A stretch of 64,000 bases of DNA from Lentzea albidocapillata subsp. violacea (GCF_900100275.1 NZ_FNET01000026.1:1-64000), one strand, 5' to 3'; counted from the first letter of the stretch, positions 54,572-63,462 are shown. Notes: a model not told the origin generated them from the letters alone. Numbers and translations: made by a program.

Positions 54572-55658
54572 CGACCCGCACCCGATCTACGAACGGCTCC
54601 GCGCACAGGGCCCGCTGGTCCAGGACGGCGGCACGTGGCTCACGACGAGCCATCCACTGGCCAACAGGATCCTGCGTGATCGGAGGTTCGGCGTCCGGCT
54701 CTCCGACGGCAGCTATCCGAGCAACGGCAGCCTGCTGCCCGAGTCGTTCCTGGAACAGGACCCACCGGACCACACCCGGCTGCGCCGGATCGCCATGCCC
54801 GCGTTCAGCCCGAAGAAGATCGACGAGTACCGGTCCCGCGTCGAGAAGGTCGCGGAGTCGTTGCTCGACAAGGACGAGTTCGACCTGATCGCGGACTTCG
54901 CGGCGCCGCTGCCGATCTCGGTGATCAGCAACCTGCTGGGCATCCCCGACGCCGACACCGCGGAGTTCGCGGACTACGGCGCACTCGTCGCCGCGTCGTT
55001 CGACTCCGGGGTGACCCAGGAAATGGCCAACGCCAACGACAAGGTGCTCGCGCTGTTCGACCGCCTCATCGCCCAACGCCGCAGGACACCCGGCGACGAC
55101 GTGATCAGCTCGCTGGTCACCGCGGAGGCCGAGCAGAAGCTCACCGCGCAGGAGATGCTCGGCACGCTGGTACTGCTGCTGGTCGCGGGCTTCGAGACCA
55201 CGGTGAACCTGATCGGCAACGGCACGCGCGCCCTGCTCGACCACCCCGCGCAGTGGAAGCTCTTCAAGGCCCGGCCCGAACTCGCGTCCGCGGTAGTCGA
55301 GGAGACACTGCGGTGGGCACCGCCGGTGCAGATGACCAGCCGGATCGCGCACGAACAGGTCGGGCAGATCGGCAAGGACGAGTGGGTGACGCTGCTGATC
55401 GGCGCCGCGAACCGCGACCCCGAGGTCTACCCGGAGGCGCACAAGTTCGACGTGATGCGCGTGCACAAGCCGGAGCACCTCGCGTTCTCCAGCGGCATCC
55501 ACTACTGCCTGGGTGCGACGCTCGCACGCATGGAGGGCGAGGTGGCGTTCCGCGCGCTGATCCGCCGGATGCCGGAGCTGCGGCAGACGGGGCCGGTGGC
55601 GTTCCGCGACTCGGTGGTGATCCGCGGGATGAGGTCGTTCCCCGTCAGCCGGTCTTGA
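54546..55658 (+). CDS. Cytochrome P450
   Basis: A 370-residue soluble P450 of the CYP107-like type. Heme ligand Cys321 in FSSGIHYCLGATLARME, I-helix LLVAGFETTVN, and EETLR as the ExxR motif. An early DPHPIYERLRAQGPL is typical, and DPPDHTRLRRIAMPAFSP is the conserved C-helix region. No ferredoxin or reductase gene adjoins. The GTG start lies within the TetR gene. It may oxidise a natural product or xenobiotic sensed by the TetR protein. Confidence 0.93.
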   Translation: MLEQLTGHDDPHPIYERLRAQGPLVQDGGTWLTTSHPLANRILRDRRFGVRLSDGSYPSNGSLLPESFLEQDPPDHTRLRRIAMPAFSPKKIDEYRSRVEKVAESLLDKDEFDLIADFAAPLPISVISNLLGIPDADTAEFADYGALVAASFDSGVTQEMANANDKVLALFDRLIAQRRRTPGDDVISSLVTAEAEQKLTAQEMLGTLVLLLVAGFETTVNLIGNGTRALLDHPAQWKLFKARPELASAVVEETLRWAPPVQMTSRIAHEQVGQIGKDEWVTLLIGAANRDPEVYPEAHKFDVMRVHKPEHLAFSSGIHYCLGATLARMEGEVAFRALIRRMPELRQTGPVAFRDSVVIRGMRSFPVSRS

Positions 55659-55687
55659 CCTTGGCCCAGGCGTCCGCGTACCTCACA
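55646..55687 (-). pseudogene. Possible C-terminal remnant of a solute-binding protein gene
   Basis: On the minus strand a short frame ending VRYADAWAKVKTG then stop resembles the C terminus of polyamine/solute-binding proteins. A stop codon lies just upstream, and the fragment overlaps the P450 3' end. It may be chance, but a second clear gene remnant lies 320 bp away. Confidence 0.25.
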
Positions 55688-55750
55688 CCTCAGTGCTCAC
55701 CGTCATGTGCGACGATGGCTTCGTAATCCGGATGAGCAGTGGAGGAAACC

Positions 55751-56008
55751 GTGGCTACGTCCTCGGAACTGGACAAGCGTCCTGCCGTCGACCCTCACGA
55801 GGAGCCGTCGCACGAGTGGGGCTGGCACGGCACGTTCCCCAAGGGCACCCGCATCGCGGGCTGGCTCTCGGCGATCTTCTGCTTCCTGATGCTGATCGGC
55901 AACCACCACGGCAAGACCGAGGACATCTTCCTCGTCGTCACCGGGGTCTCGATCATCGCCTTCCTGGTGTGGGACGCCGCGCGCAGCAAGAAGCCCTGGC
56001 GCCGCTAG
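55751..56008 (+). CDS. DUF2631 membrane protein
   Basis: An 85-residue protein matching the actinobacterial DUF2631 family: an acidic N terminus, PSHEWGWHGTFPKGTRIAGW, then two hydrophobic segments with a GNHHGKTEDIFL loop between them and a basic tail. GGAGG five bases before the GTG at 55751 fixes the start; a GTG at 55739 is less likely. Homologues lie near dxr and rlmN in mycobacteria, so it belongs to the ancestral gene order here. Function unknown. Confidence 0.85.
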   Translation: MATSSELDKRPAVDPHEEPSHEWGWHGTFPKGTRIAGWLSAIFCFLMLIGNHHGKTEDIFLVVTGVSIIAFLVWDAARSKKPWRR

Positions 56009-56152
56009 AAGGTCTCCAGCACGATCTTGCCCTGGGTGCGGCCCGTCCCGCCCAGGGCATGTTCTTTTCCGGCGTCTTCCAGCGGGAACGTGGCGTCGAC
56101 GTGCACCCCTGAGCCCGACTCGACCAGCTCATCGGTCTGGAGCCCGCTACCA
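56005..56152 (-). pseudogene. C-terminal remnant of an MDR-family quinone oxidoreductase
   Basis: A minus-strand frame without a start encodes about 49 residues that match the end of zinc-type NADPH:quinone/alcohol oxidoreductases: HVDATFPLEDAGKEHALGG then GRTQGKIVLETF and stop. Nothing upstream encodes the remaining roughly 280 residues; the Ser/Thr kinase gene ends seven bases from the frame's edge. It overlaps the DUF2631 stop by three bases. It is a decayed gene fragment rather than a functional CDS. Confidence 0.7.
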
Positions 56153-56160
56153 TCCGCTGA

Positions 56161-57729
56161 TCACGCGAGCACCCAGCCCTGCACGAACTCCTTCGTGTAC
56201 CCCTCGCAGCCCGCCACCGAGTCGAAGTGGTGGCCGCCCATGTTGCAACGGTGGAGCACCAACGTGTTCACGTCGCTGGGCTTGGCAGTGAAGATGTAGC
56301 CGAGCACACCGCCGTAGCGCTGCTGTCCCTCGCACGTGGGAGAAGCCGACGTCATGCGGTCCTCCGAGTTGTTGACGACGCAGCTGTACAGCGGCTTGGT
56401 GTTCGCCTCCTGCTTCGCGAGGAGCTTGCCGAGGCCGCCGGTGTTCTCGACCGTGAAGCCGGCCGGAACGCCGATGTTCGGCGTTCCGCTGTAGTGCCAG
56501 CCCTTTCCATTGCGGTAGCGGGAGAACGCGAGCGTCTCGCGCGGCGGCTTCGGCTGCGTGGTCTGCTGCGAGGACTGGGTCGGCTGCGTGGTCTGGGCGG
56601 GCTTCGACGCCTGCGATGACGACGGTGCCACGCTGCTGCTCGGGGCGGCACTGCTGCTGCTGAAGACCGTGCTGGACGGCGCGCTGCTCGCCGTGGAGGA
56701 CGGCTGGTCCGAGGCCGGTCCCTGTTGCGCGGCCACCGCCTCGCCCTGCCGTGTCTCCGGCTTGATCAGGAAGACCGCGGCGAGTGCGATCACCACGACT
56801 GCGGCCGCGGCACCGGCGAAGATGCCGATCTTCTTGCGGGACCTGGGTTTCTCGTCCCAGTCCGCCTGTGTCGGCGCGTTCGGCGTGACGTAGCTCGTGA
56901 CCGGTCCGATGACGACGGTCTGCTCAGACGGCGACAGCGGCTTGACCACCGTCGTGGCGCCGCTGAGCCGTCCCCGCAACTGAGCCGCCGTGAGCCGCCT
57001 CGTGTCGTCCTGGCTCAGCAGCGCCATGATCGTGTCGGCGAGCGGGCCCCTGGTGCGCTGGAGGACCGGCTCCTCGTACATGATCGCGTGCATCGTGGCC
57101 GCGGTCGTGTCGCGCTGGAACGGCGAACGGCCCTCGACGGCGTGGAACATGGTGGCGCCCAAGGCCCACAGGTCGCTCGCCGGTGACGGCTGCTTGCCCG
57201 CGAACAGCTCCGGCGCCATGTAACCGGGCGAACCCATGATGCCGCCGGTCGCCGTCAGTCCCGGGTCGTCCATCGCACGGGCGATGCCGAAGTCGGCGAG
57301 CTTCACGCGTCCGTCGGACAGCACCATGATGTTGCTGGGCTTTACGTCCCGATGCACGATGCCCGCGGCGTGCGCCGCCTCCAGCGCGTTGAGCGTTTGC
57401 AGGCCGATGTTCGCGACCTCGTCCTCGGTGAGGCTCCTGCGCGTCATGACCTCGGAGAGCGTGGGCGCCTCGACGAGCTCCATGACCAGGTACGTCACAC
57501 CGTGCTCGACGATGACGTCGTAGATGCCGACGACGTTCGGACTGTTCAGGCGGCCTGCCGTGCGGGCCTCCCGCAGCACCCGCTCGGTCTCGGTGGTCCG
57601 CAGCTCCTTGAGCGCGACCTGCCGTCCGATGACTCTGTCCTCGGCGAGCCAGACGACCCCCATGCCGCCCCGGCCGAGCTCTCTGAGCATCGCGTATCTG
57701 CCCGCGACGAGCCTCGTGTCTTCCCCCAC
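56161..57729 (-). CDS. Eukaryote-type Ser/Thr protein kinase with lectin-like ectodomain
   Basis: A 522-residue transmembrane kinase. The kinase domain (about 12-265) has the glycine loop GRGGMGVV (19-26), Lys41, catalytic HRD at 126-128 and DFG at 146-148. One membrane helix (about 303-325) leads to a Ser/Pro/Gln-rich linker and a 120-residue external domain. Its LYSCVVNNSEDRMTSASPTC and LHRCNMGGHHFDSVAGCEG resemble DUF5648-type repeats, which occur in secreted, glycan-binding-like proteins. There are no PASTA repeats. It probably senses a wall or extracellular ligand. Confidence 0.93.
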   Translation of the reverse strand: MGEDTRLVAGRYAMLRELGRGGMGVVWLAEDRVIGRQVALKELRTTETERVLREARTAGRLNSPNVVGIYDVIVEHGVTYLVMELVEAPTLSEVMTRRSLTEDEVANIGLQTLNALEAAHAAGIVHRDVKPSNIMVLSDGRVKLADFGIARAMDDPGLTATGGIMGSPGYMAPELFAGKQPSPASDLWALGATMFHAVEGRSPFQRDTTAATMHAIMYEEPVLQRTRGPLADTIMALLSQDDTRRLTAAQLRGRLSGATTVVKPLSPSEQTVVIGPVTSYVTPNAPTQADWDEKPRSRKKIGIFAGAAAAVVVIALAAVFLIKPETRQGEAVAAQQGPASDQPSSTASSAPSSTVFSSSSAAPSSSVAPSSSQASKPAQTTQPTQSSQQTTQPKPPRETLAFSRYRNGKGWHYSGTPNIGVPAGFTVENTGGLGKLLAKQEANTKPLYSCVVNNSEDRMTSASPTCEGQQRYGGVLGYIFTAKPSDVNTLVLHRCNMGGHHFDSVAGCEGYTKEFVQGWVLA

Positions 57730-57828
57730 GAGCCCGCATGGTAGCCGCTCTGGTTGGGTCGGCCTCCGCGTGTGTCTGGGCGGGGGCCTTTCTCACCTTT
57801 CGAGCGCTGTAGCCCTAGTCACACGCCG

Positions 57829-58482
57829 TCAGACTTTCGAACTGACCCGGTGCTCGTCGCAGTAGACGACATGCATCGCGATCTCCGCACAGCAATGGTC
57901 ACCGGGATTCTCGTGCATGTACCGGGGCCCGTCCTCGACGAACCGTCGCCACTCGTCTCCGCTGAGCGCGAACGCTTTCCAGCTCCCGGTGAGGAACAGC
58001 GTGTCCGCCGCGAAGTGATGCCGCACAACTTCGCGGTACGCGCGGCGCAGTGGCTGGTGGTCCGGCGTCAGCAGCTCGTCGAGCGGCGGGAACCCCCTGC
58101 TGTGGACGGTGTGCGGCCTGCCCCGCCCGAGCCGTGCCCGCACCTCTTTCCACCGTGACGGCGGAAAGCCGAGGCTGTGGTGCATCAACACAAGGTCCAG
58201 CAATGGCTCATCGCCGTCCCCGAGCCCCCTGCACTCCCACTCGGTCTCGCGCAAAGGCAGATACACCAACGTTCTGGGCGACCGCATGGCGAACTCCCAC
58301 GCCAACGCGAGTTCAAGGGCCGCCGCTTTGTCCACGATCACCTGCACGCCGCAATACGCGTCGTACGTGTCGTACATCGGCGCGTGTTTCAGCGGCTTGG
58401 CGGGCCGCACCACCCGGTACTCGTCCCGCCCCAGCCGGACCGTGCTGACGAGCGTGCGCCACCGTGCCCCTTCGAGTTTCAT
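57829..58482 (-). CDS. Hypothetical protein with C-terminal Cys/His cluster
   Basis: A 217-residue protein I do not recognise. It has no signal peptide or membrane helix and is rich in Arg, Trp and His. The last 22 residues contain His196, Cys197, Cys198, His204, Cys208 and His211, which could bind zinc. A leaderless -10 (TACCGT) lies eight bases before the ATG at 58482 on the minus strand. It sits between a Ser/Thr kinase and rlmN with its own short spacers, and nothing in context gives a role. Confidence 0.7.
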   Translation of the reverse strand: MKLEGARWRTLVSTVRLGRDEYRVVRPAKPLKHAPMYDTYDAYCGVQVIVDKAAALELALAWEFAMRSPRTLVYLPLRETEWECRGLGDGDEPLLDLVLMHHSLGFPPSRWKEVRARLGRGRPHTVHSRGFPPLDELLTPDHQPLRRAYREVVRHHFAADTLFLTGSWKAFALSGDEWRRFVEDGPRYMHENPGDHCCAEIAMHVVYCDEHRVSSKV

Positions 58483-58526
58483 CGCGGGGAACGGTAACGC
58501 CAGGTCAGCGGTTCGAGCTAGCGAAT

Positions 58527-59633
58527 TCAGCCCTCGGCGGCGAGCTGACCGCAGGCGGCCGCGATCTCCTGCCCGCGCGTGTCCCGCACGGTGCACTCGA
58601 CACCCTGCTCGCGAACCCGCCGCACGAACTCCCGCTCCACCGGCTTCGGCGACGCGTCCCACTTGCTGCCCGGCGTCGGGTTCAGCGGGATCAGGTTCAC
58701 GTGCACGAGCTGCCCAAGGTGCTTGCGCAGCTTCTTCCCCAGAAGATCCGCACGCCAGCCCTGGTCGTTGATGTCGCGGATCAGCGCGTACTCGATGCTG
58801 ACGCGGCGACCGGTCTTGTCCGCGTACCCGCGCGCCGCCTCCAGCACCTCGGAGACGTTCCACTTCGTGTTGACCGGCACCAACGTGTCGCGCAGCTCGT
58901 CGTCCGGCGTGTGCAGCGACACCGCGAGGCGGACCTGCAGGTCCTCCTCGGTCAGCTTCTTGATCGCGGGCACGAGACCGACCGTCGACACCGTCACGTG
59001 GCGCTGCGAGATGCCCAGGCCGTCCGGCGCCGGGTCGCAGATGCGGTGGACGGCCTCGAGGATGCGCTTGTAGTTCGCGAGCGGCTCGCCCATGCCCATG
59101 AAGACGATGTTCGACAGCCTGCCGGGACCGCCGGGCAGGTCGCCGTCACGCATGGCGGCGGCACCGAGGCGCACCTGGTCCACGATCTCCGCGGTCGACA
59201 GGTTGCGCTGCAGGCCGCCCTGGCCGGTCGCGCAGAACGGGCAGGCCATGCCACAGCCGGCCTGCGACGAGATGCACAACGTCGCCCGGTCCGGGTAGCG
59301 CATGAGCACGGACTCGATGAGCGTGCCGTCGTGCGCGCGCAGCAGCGTCTTCGACGTGGTGCCTTCGTCGGCAGTGACCTTGCGCACGACCGTGAACAAC
59401 GGCGGCATCAGGTCGGCCACCAGCTTGTCGCGCGTCGTCGCCGGGATGTCCGTCATCTCGGCGGGGTCGACGGTCAGGCGGCTGAAGTAGTGGTTCGACA
59501 GCTGCTTGGCCCGGAACGGCTTCTCACCAAGCGCCGCAACGGCTTCCGCGCGTTGGGCGGGCGAGAGGTCGACCAGGTGGCGCGGCGGCAGGCCGCGCTT
59601 GGGCGCGTCGAAGACAAGGGGAAGCGAGGTCAT
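58527..59633 (-). CDS. rlmN: 23S rRNA (adenine-2503-C2) methyltransferase / tRNA A37
   Basis: A 368-residue radical SAM enzyme that methylates C2 of A2503 in 23S rRNA and A37 in some tRNAs. The 4Fe-4S cysteines are 127, 131 and 134 in [19 protein letters not shown] follows, and a C-terminal catalytic cysteine lies near 361 (IAAACGQL). Sequence is RlmN-like rather than Cfr-like. It lies near cdsA and the DUF2631 gene in mycobacteria, consistent with an ancestral location here. Confidence 0.97.
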   Translation of the reverse strand: MTSLPLVFDAPKRGLPPRHLVDLSPAQRAEAVAALGEKPFRAKQLSNHYFSRLTVDPAEMTDIPATTRDKLVADLMPPLFTVVRKVTADEGTTSKTLLRAHDGTLIESVLMRYPDRATLCISSQAGCGMACPFCATGQGGLQRNLSTAEIVDQVRLGAAAMRDGDLPGGPGRLSNIVFMGMGEPLANYKRILEAVHRICDPAPDGLGISQRHVTVSTVGLVPAIKKLTEEDLQVRLAVSLHTPDDELRDTLVPVNTKWNVSEVLEAARGYADKTGRRVSIEYALIRDINDQGWRADLLGKKLRKHLGQLVHVNLIPLNPTPGSKWDASPKPVEREFVRRVREQGVECTVRDTRGQEIAAACGQLAAEG

Positions 59634-59692
59634 AGCACATCTAGTGTCCCACGAACTTCACCAACACAAGACCGTTGCATCGCGATAGGTTC

Positions 59693-59703
59693 CGATATAT
59701 CGT
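59693..59703. promoter_or_regulatory. PadR promoter/operator
   Basis: The palindrome CGATATATCG (59693-59702) overlaps the -10 TATCGT (59698-59703), seven bases before the ATG at 59711. This predicts a leaderless mRNA and repression by a dimer binding the AT-rich palindrome, the usual pattern of PadR autoregulation. Confidence 0.6.
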
Positions 59704-59710
59704 TAGCGAC

Positions 59711-60214
59711 ATGATGATGAAACCACACCACAGAGATCACCACCACAGGCACCGCCACGGACCCTTCGGGGGCGGCGGCAGGGGCGGCCGCCAGAGGCGC
59801 GGCAACGTCCGGGCGGCGGTGCTGTCCTTGCTGGCAGAACGGCCGATGCACGGCTACGAGATCATTCAGGAGATCGCCAGGCGCACCGGCGGCGTGTGGA
59901 GCCCGAGCCCCGGCTCGGTCTACCCGACGCTGCAGATGCTCGCCGACGAAGGCCTCGTCTCCGCAGCGGAAGACGGAGGCAAGAAGCTGTTCAACCTCAC
60001 CGAACACGGCAGGACGGAGCATCCGGCTCCGCCCTGGCGCGACATCGAGATCCAGCTCGACCCGGTCGACGGCGAACTGCGCACAGCCGTCCGGCTGCTG
60101 GGCGCTGCGACGGAGCAGATCTCCCACGCGGGCACGCCCGAGCAGAAGACCCGCGCGGTCGAGCTCTACAACGAGCTGCGGCGCAAGCTGTACGCCATCC
60201 TCGCCGAGGAGTGA
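59711..60214 (+). CDS. PadR family regulator with His-rich N terminus
   Basis: A 167-residue regulator. The PadR winged helix (RAAVLSLLAERPMHGYEIIQEIARRTGGVWSPSPGSVYPTLQMLADEGLV) is preceded by an extension of about 35 residues with seven histidines in the first 16 and then a Gly/Arg-rich stretch, suggesting metal binding. The C-terminal dimerisation helix is normal. The ATG at 59711 is supported by the leaderless promoter; a TTG further upstream is not. It is convergent with an aldo/keto reductase; the regulated gene is not obvious. Confidence 0.92.
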   Translation: MMMKPHHRDHHHRHRHGPFGGGGRGGRQRRGNVRAAVLSLLAERPMHGYEIIQEIARRTGGVWSPSPGSVYPTLQMLADEGLVSAAEDGGKKLFNLTEHGRTEHPAPPWRDIEIQLDPVDGELRTAVRLLGAATEQISHAGTPEQKTRAVELYNELRRKLYAILAEE

Positions 60215-60215
60215 C

Positions 60216-61193
60216 CTACCACCGGTCGTGCACGTGCGGCCGGATCAGTTCGTCGTACACCTCGGCGACAGCCTTGCCGTCCACCGGTTCGAGCGAGGCC
60301 GCCTGCGAGTTGGCCCGTGCCTGCTCCACGTTGCGAGCACCGGGAATCACCACCGTGACGCCGGACTGGTCCACGATCCACCTGAGCGCGAACTGCGCCA
60401 TCGTGGCGCCTTCCGGCACCAACGGCCGGAGCCGCTCAACGGCCTCCAGGCCAACCTCGTAGGGCACCCCGGAGAAGGTCTCGCCGACGTCGAAGGCCTC
60501 ACCGTTGCGGTTGTAGTTGCGGTGATCGTCCGCACCGAAAGTCGTTGCCTTGTCGTACTTCCCGGTTAGCAACCCGGAAGCGAGCGGCACCCGCGCGATG
60601 ATCGCGACCCCCGCCTCGGCGGCCTGGGGCAGCACCTCTTCGAGAGGCTTGAGCCGGAACGCGTTCAGGATGATCTGCACGCTCGCCACGTGCGGGCGCC
60701 GGATCGCCTCCAACGCCTCCTCGACCTTCTCCACAGACACGCCGTAGGCAGCAATCCGTTGCTGCTCAACCATCTCATCCAAGGTGTCGTACACCTCGTC
60801 ACGGCTGTAAACCGCAGTAGGCGGACAGTGCAACTGCACGAGGTCCAACGTGTCGACACCCAAGTTGCGGCGGCTCCGGTCGTTCCACGCGAGGAAGTTC
60901 TCCCGGCTGTACCCCTCAGCGACCTGCGCCGGCAGCCGCCGCCCCATCTTCGTGGCGACGAACACCCCGTCGTCCTTGCGCTCCTTCAGAAACCGCCCGA
61001 CGAGCGTCTCACTGCGACCGTCGCCGTACACGTCGGCGGTGTCGAAGAAGTCGACTCCCGTGTCGGCCGCGGCGTGCAGCAACGCGAGCGCGTCGCTCTC
61101 GTCCACCTCGCCCCAGTCGGCGCCGAGCTGCCAGCAACCCAGCCCCACGACGCCGACCTGGCGGTTCAACCTGCCTGCGTTTCGCTTCTCCAC
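60216..61193 (-). CDS. Aldo/keto reductase
   Basis: A 325-residue NADPH-dependent oxidoreductase with the AKR barrel. The tetrad is visible as Asp and Tyr in FDTADVYGDGRSE, Lys in FVATKMG, and His in VQLHCPP. The cofactor-binding IPGARNVEQARAN lies near the C terminus. TAGGCT seven bases before the GTG at 61193 predicts a leaderless mRNA and fixes the start. Likely detoxifies small aldehydes or ketones; substrate unknown. Confidence 0.93.
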   Translation of the reverse strand: MEKRNAGRLNRQVGVVGLGCWQLGADWGEVDESDALALLHAAADTGVDFFDTADVYGDGRSETLVGRFLKERKDDGVFVATKMGRRLPAQVAEGYSRENFLAWNDRSRRNLGVDTLDLVQLHCPPTAVYSRDEVYDTLDEMVEQQRIAAYGVSVEKVEEALEAIRRPHVASVQIILNAFRLKPLEEVLPQAAEAGVAIIARVPLASGLLTGKYDKATTFGADDHRNYNRNGEAFDVGETFSGVPYEVGLEAVERLRPLVPEGATMAQFALRWIVDQSGVTVVIPGARNVEQARANSQAASLEPVDGKAVAEVYDELIRPHVHDRW

Positions 61194-61230
61194 GAACCTG
61201 AGCCTAGTCCCCGCCACCTTCAGGGACAGA

Positions 61231-61974
61231 TCACAGGATCAGCCCTTTCGGCTTGTGCCGGACGTGCAGCCGATAGCCGACCGGAAAGCTCAGCCCGTCC
61301 ACGGACGCGATCGCCCTTTCGGCCACCGTCGCGGAGAATTCGATGCGCAGCACGGCTTCCAGGTCCTCGCGCTTCTCGAAACGCCATTCCGCGGTAACGC
61401 GTCGCAGCGAGAACCCGTTGTCCGCGAAGAACTTCTCGACCGCGGCCGGGTCGTAGCGCGGTTCGTCGGCGCACAGCCACGGCCCGTACGGATCGGCCGA
61501 GCCGTCCAAGTCCACGATCGCCAAAGCACCTCCGGGCCGCAGCACCCGGTCCGCCTCGCGCAGGCCCGGCTCGCAGCCAGGCCCGAAGAAGTAGGCAGTG
61601 CGGGCGTGCACGAGATCGGCGGAGGCGTCGTCCAGTGGCAAACCTTGTGCGGGACCGGAAACGACGCGGACGTTCGGCAACGAGGCCACGCGGTGCTTGG
61701 CGCGCACCACCAACGGCGGGTGGGGTTCCACGCCCGTGACGGACTTCGCCGCCTGAGCGAAGAGCGGCAGGTGGAATCCGTCGCCGCAGCCGACGTCGAC
61801 GACGTCCTTTGCGCTAAACGGGCATTCTTCGCTTAACGCCGCCCAAATCGCCCCGTGGACGTCCTGCGCGCGGTTCTCGATCTCGTACACGTCGGGCCAG
61901 TGCCAGATGTTCGGACTTGGCACGACGTCTGCCGGACGCACCGCGTTCAACGCCGCCCGCACGAATCCCCTCAC
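61231..61974 (-). CDS. Class I SAM-dependent methyltransferase
   Basis: A 247-residue methyltransferase with motif I VVDVGCGDGFHLPLF, an acidic VTGVEPHPPLV and the post-motif PGGALAIVDLDG. The N-terminal WHWPDVYEIENRAQD may bind the substrate. TACAGT lies six bases before the GTG at 61974, a leaderless start, whereas the upstream frame crosses the divergent glyoxalase gene. Small-molecule specificity unknown. Confidence 0.88.
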   Translation of the reverse strand: MRGFVRAALNAVRPADVVPSPNIWHWPDVYEIENRAQDVHGAIWAALSEECPFSAKDVVDVGCGDGFHLPLFAQAAKSVTGVEPHPPLVVRAKHRVASLPNVRVVSGPAQGLPLDDASADLVHARTAYFFGPGCEPGLREADRVLRPGGALAIVDLDGSADPYGPWLCADEPRYDPAAVEKFFADNGFSLRRVTAEWRFEKREDLEAVLRIEFSATVAERAIASVDGLSFPVGYRLHVRHKPKGLIL

Positions 61975-62068
61975 GACGCCACTGTAGGACCTCCGTTTGA
62001 CTGTGACCGTACGAATTCGTCCAATCACGGCGTAGCGTGTTGGCATCTCTTTCCTGCAGGAGGCGGCA

Positions 62069-62887
62069 GTGTCGATCGCGCCCAACACGCCCCAGCTCGC
62101 GCCGTTGTTGTCCGGAAGTCCGTGCTGGGTCGAGCGAACCGTCGACGACCTCAAAGGCGCGATCGAGTTCTACACCGGCCTGTTCGGCTGGCACTACGCG
62201 GACGACGCCGGCTACACGGTGGCGATGGTGGACGGCGTCCCCGTCGCCGGACTGCCGCAGGGTGATCCGGATGCTTGGCGGTTATACCTGGTCACACCAC
62301 ATGCGCGCGCTACCGCGGAGAAGGCTTTCCACCTCGGCGGGTCGGTGCTGCGCAACCCCGAGGACGCAGCCGACCACACGCAGAGCACGGTGATCGCCGA
62401 CCCGACCGGCGCGGTCGTCGGCTTTCGGCACGTGCCACCGGACTGGCGGTTCGGCACGGGCGGGCACGGCGCGTACGCGTGGGCCGAGCTGAACACCCGT
62501 GACGGGGCGGTTGCCGACGAGTTCTTCGGCGAGCTGTGCCACTACGACATCACGCAGATCGGCGACGGGCAGCGGCTGGACTACGCGTCCTGGTCCGTCG
62601 AGGGCACCGAGGTGATCGGCCGGCAGAAGATGGGGCGCGAGTTTCCGTACGGAGAGCGCTCCCACTGGATGGTGTACTTCAACGCGGCGCCCGAGATCGG
62701 CACCGACTCGGTGGCGTACCGGGTGCTGGAGCTCGGCGGCCGGGTGACCGTCGAGCCCTACGACACTCCGTTCGGACGCATCACCGTCGTCGAGGACCAC
62801 GCGGGAATGGCCTTCTCCGTGATCGACCAGTCCCGCGTGATCGAAGCCGAGCCTCGGATCGCGGTGGACGACCCGTTCGACGACTAG
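62069..62887 (+). CDS. VOC family protein, two glyoxalase-like domains
   Basis: A 272-residue protein with two tandem VOC modules, one at about 15-130 (CWVERTVDDLKGAIEFYTGLFGW) and one at about 140-260 (WAELNTRDGAVADEFFGEL). Members of this two-module subgroup occur widely in streptomycetes and are usually of unknown activity. AGGAGG before the GTG supports the start. It overlaps the convergent membrane protein by four bases. Confidence 0.9.
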   Translation: MSIAPNTPQLAPLLSGSPCWVERTVDDLKGAIEFYTGLFGWHYADDAGYTVAMVDGVPVAGLPQGDPDAWRLYLVTPHARATAEKAFHLGGSVLRNPEDAADHTQSTVIADPTGAVVGFRHVPPDWRFGTGGHGAYAWAELNTRDGAVADEFFGELCHYDITQIGDGQRLDYASWSVEGTEVIGRQKMGREFPYGERSHWMVYFNAAPEIGTDSVAYRVLELGGRVTVEPYDTPFGRITVVEDHAGMAFSVIDQSRVIEAEPRIAVDDPFDD

Positions 62888-63462
62888 CGCGAGATCGTCG
62901 GCAGCGGCCCCGGCGACGGCGGGTTGTACTGCAGACACGTCGGCCCTTGGCCGCGTGAGTACATCCCCATGACGAGGGTCCCAAACCTGCCGTTGCCTTC
63001 GTTGACCGTGCCGATCGCCAGCACGCTGTTCGGCAGGATGGCTTCAGGAACGATCGTGAGCGTGGCTTCGCCGTTCACCTGCCTCACGTCCTTGAACGGA
63101 ATCAGTCCTCGCCGTGGTGGGTCGACCTGGGGCCGCTTGTCCGCGCAGTCCGGCAGCACGGGCACGACCATTGCCGAGATGCCGTGCTCACGCAGCTTCT
63201 CGGTGGCCTCCTTGAACCGACCGAATTCCCGGACGGTGAGCGTCACAGAGCCGTCCGGGTTGTCCACCACGGCGTAAGCGGGCGGCGCGCCGCCGAAGTA
63301 GGTCGACGCCGCCAACGCACCTGTCCCAAGCACGGCTACCGCAGCTGCCGCACCGATCCATCGCGCCGTGCGCCTGCTTCGGTGCTTCGCCATGCTCTGC
63401 AGCAACGACTGTCCGTGCTCACGCTGCATGTCAGCCCACAGGCTGTCCTCAAACTTGCTCAT
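62884..63462 (-). CDS. Membrane protein, probable anti-sigma factor
   Basis: A 192-residue protein with a cytoplasmic N terminus of about 34 residues, one membrane helix (about 36-54) and an external domain of 130 residues containing DNPDGSVTLTVREFGR and two cysteines. No zinc-binding anti-sigma motif is present. Its start overlaps the ECF sigma gene by 14 bases on the same strand, which is the usual arrangement of sigma and anti-sigma factors; the role is inferred from that context. Confidence 0.75.
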   Translation of the reverse strand: MSKFEDSLWADMQREHGQSLLQSMAKHRSRRTARWIGAAAAVAVLGTGALAASTYFGGAPPAYAVVDNPDGSVTLTVREFGRFKEATEKLREHGISAMVVPVLPDCADKRPQVDPPRRGLIPFKDVRQVNGEATLTIVPEAILPNSVLAIGTVNEGNGRFGTLVMGMYSRGQGPTCLQYNPPSPGPLPTISR

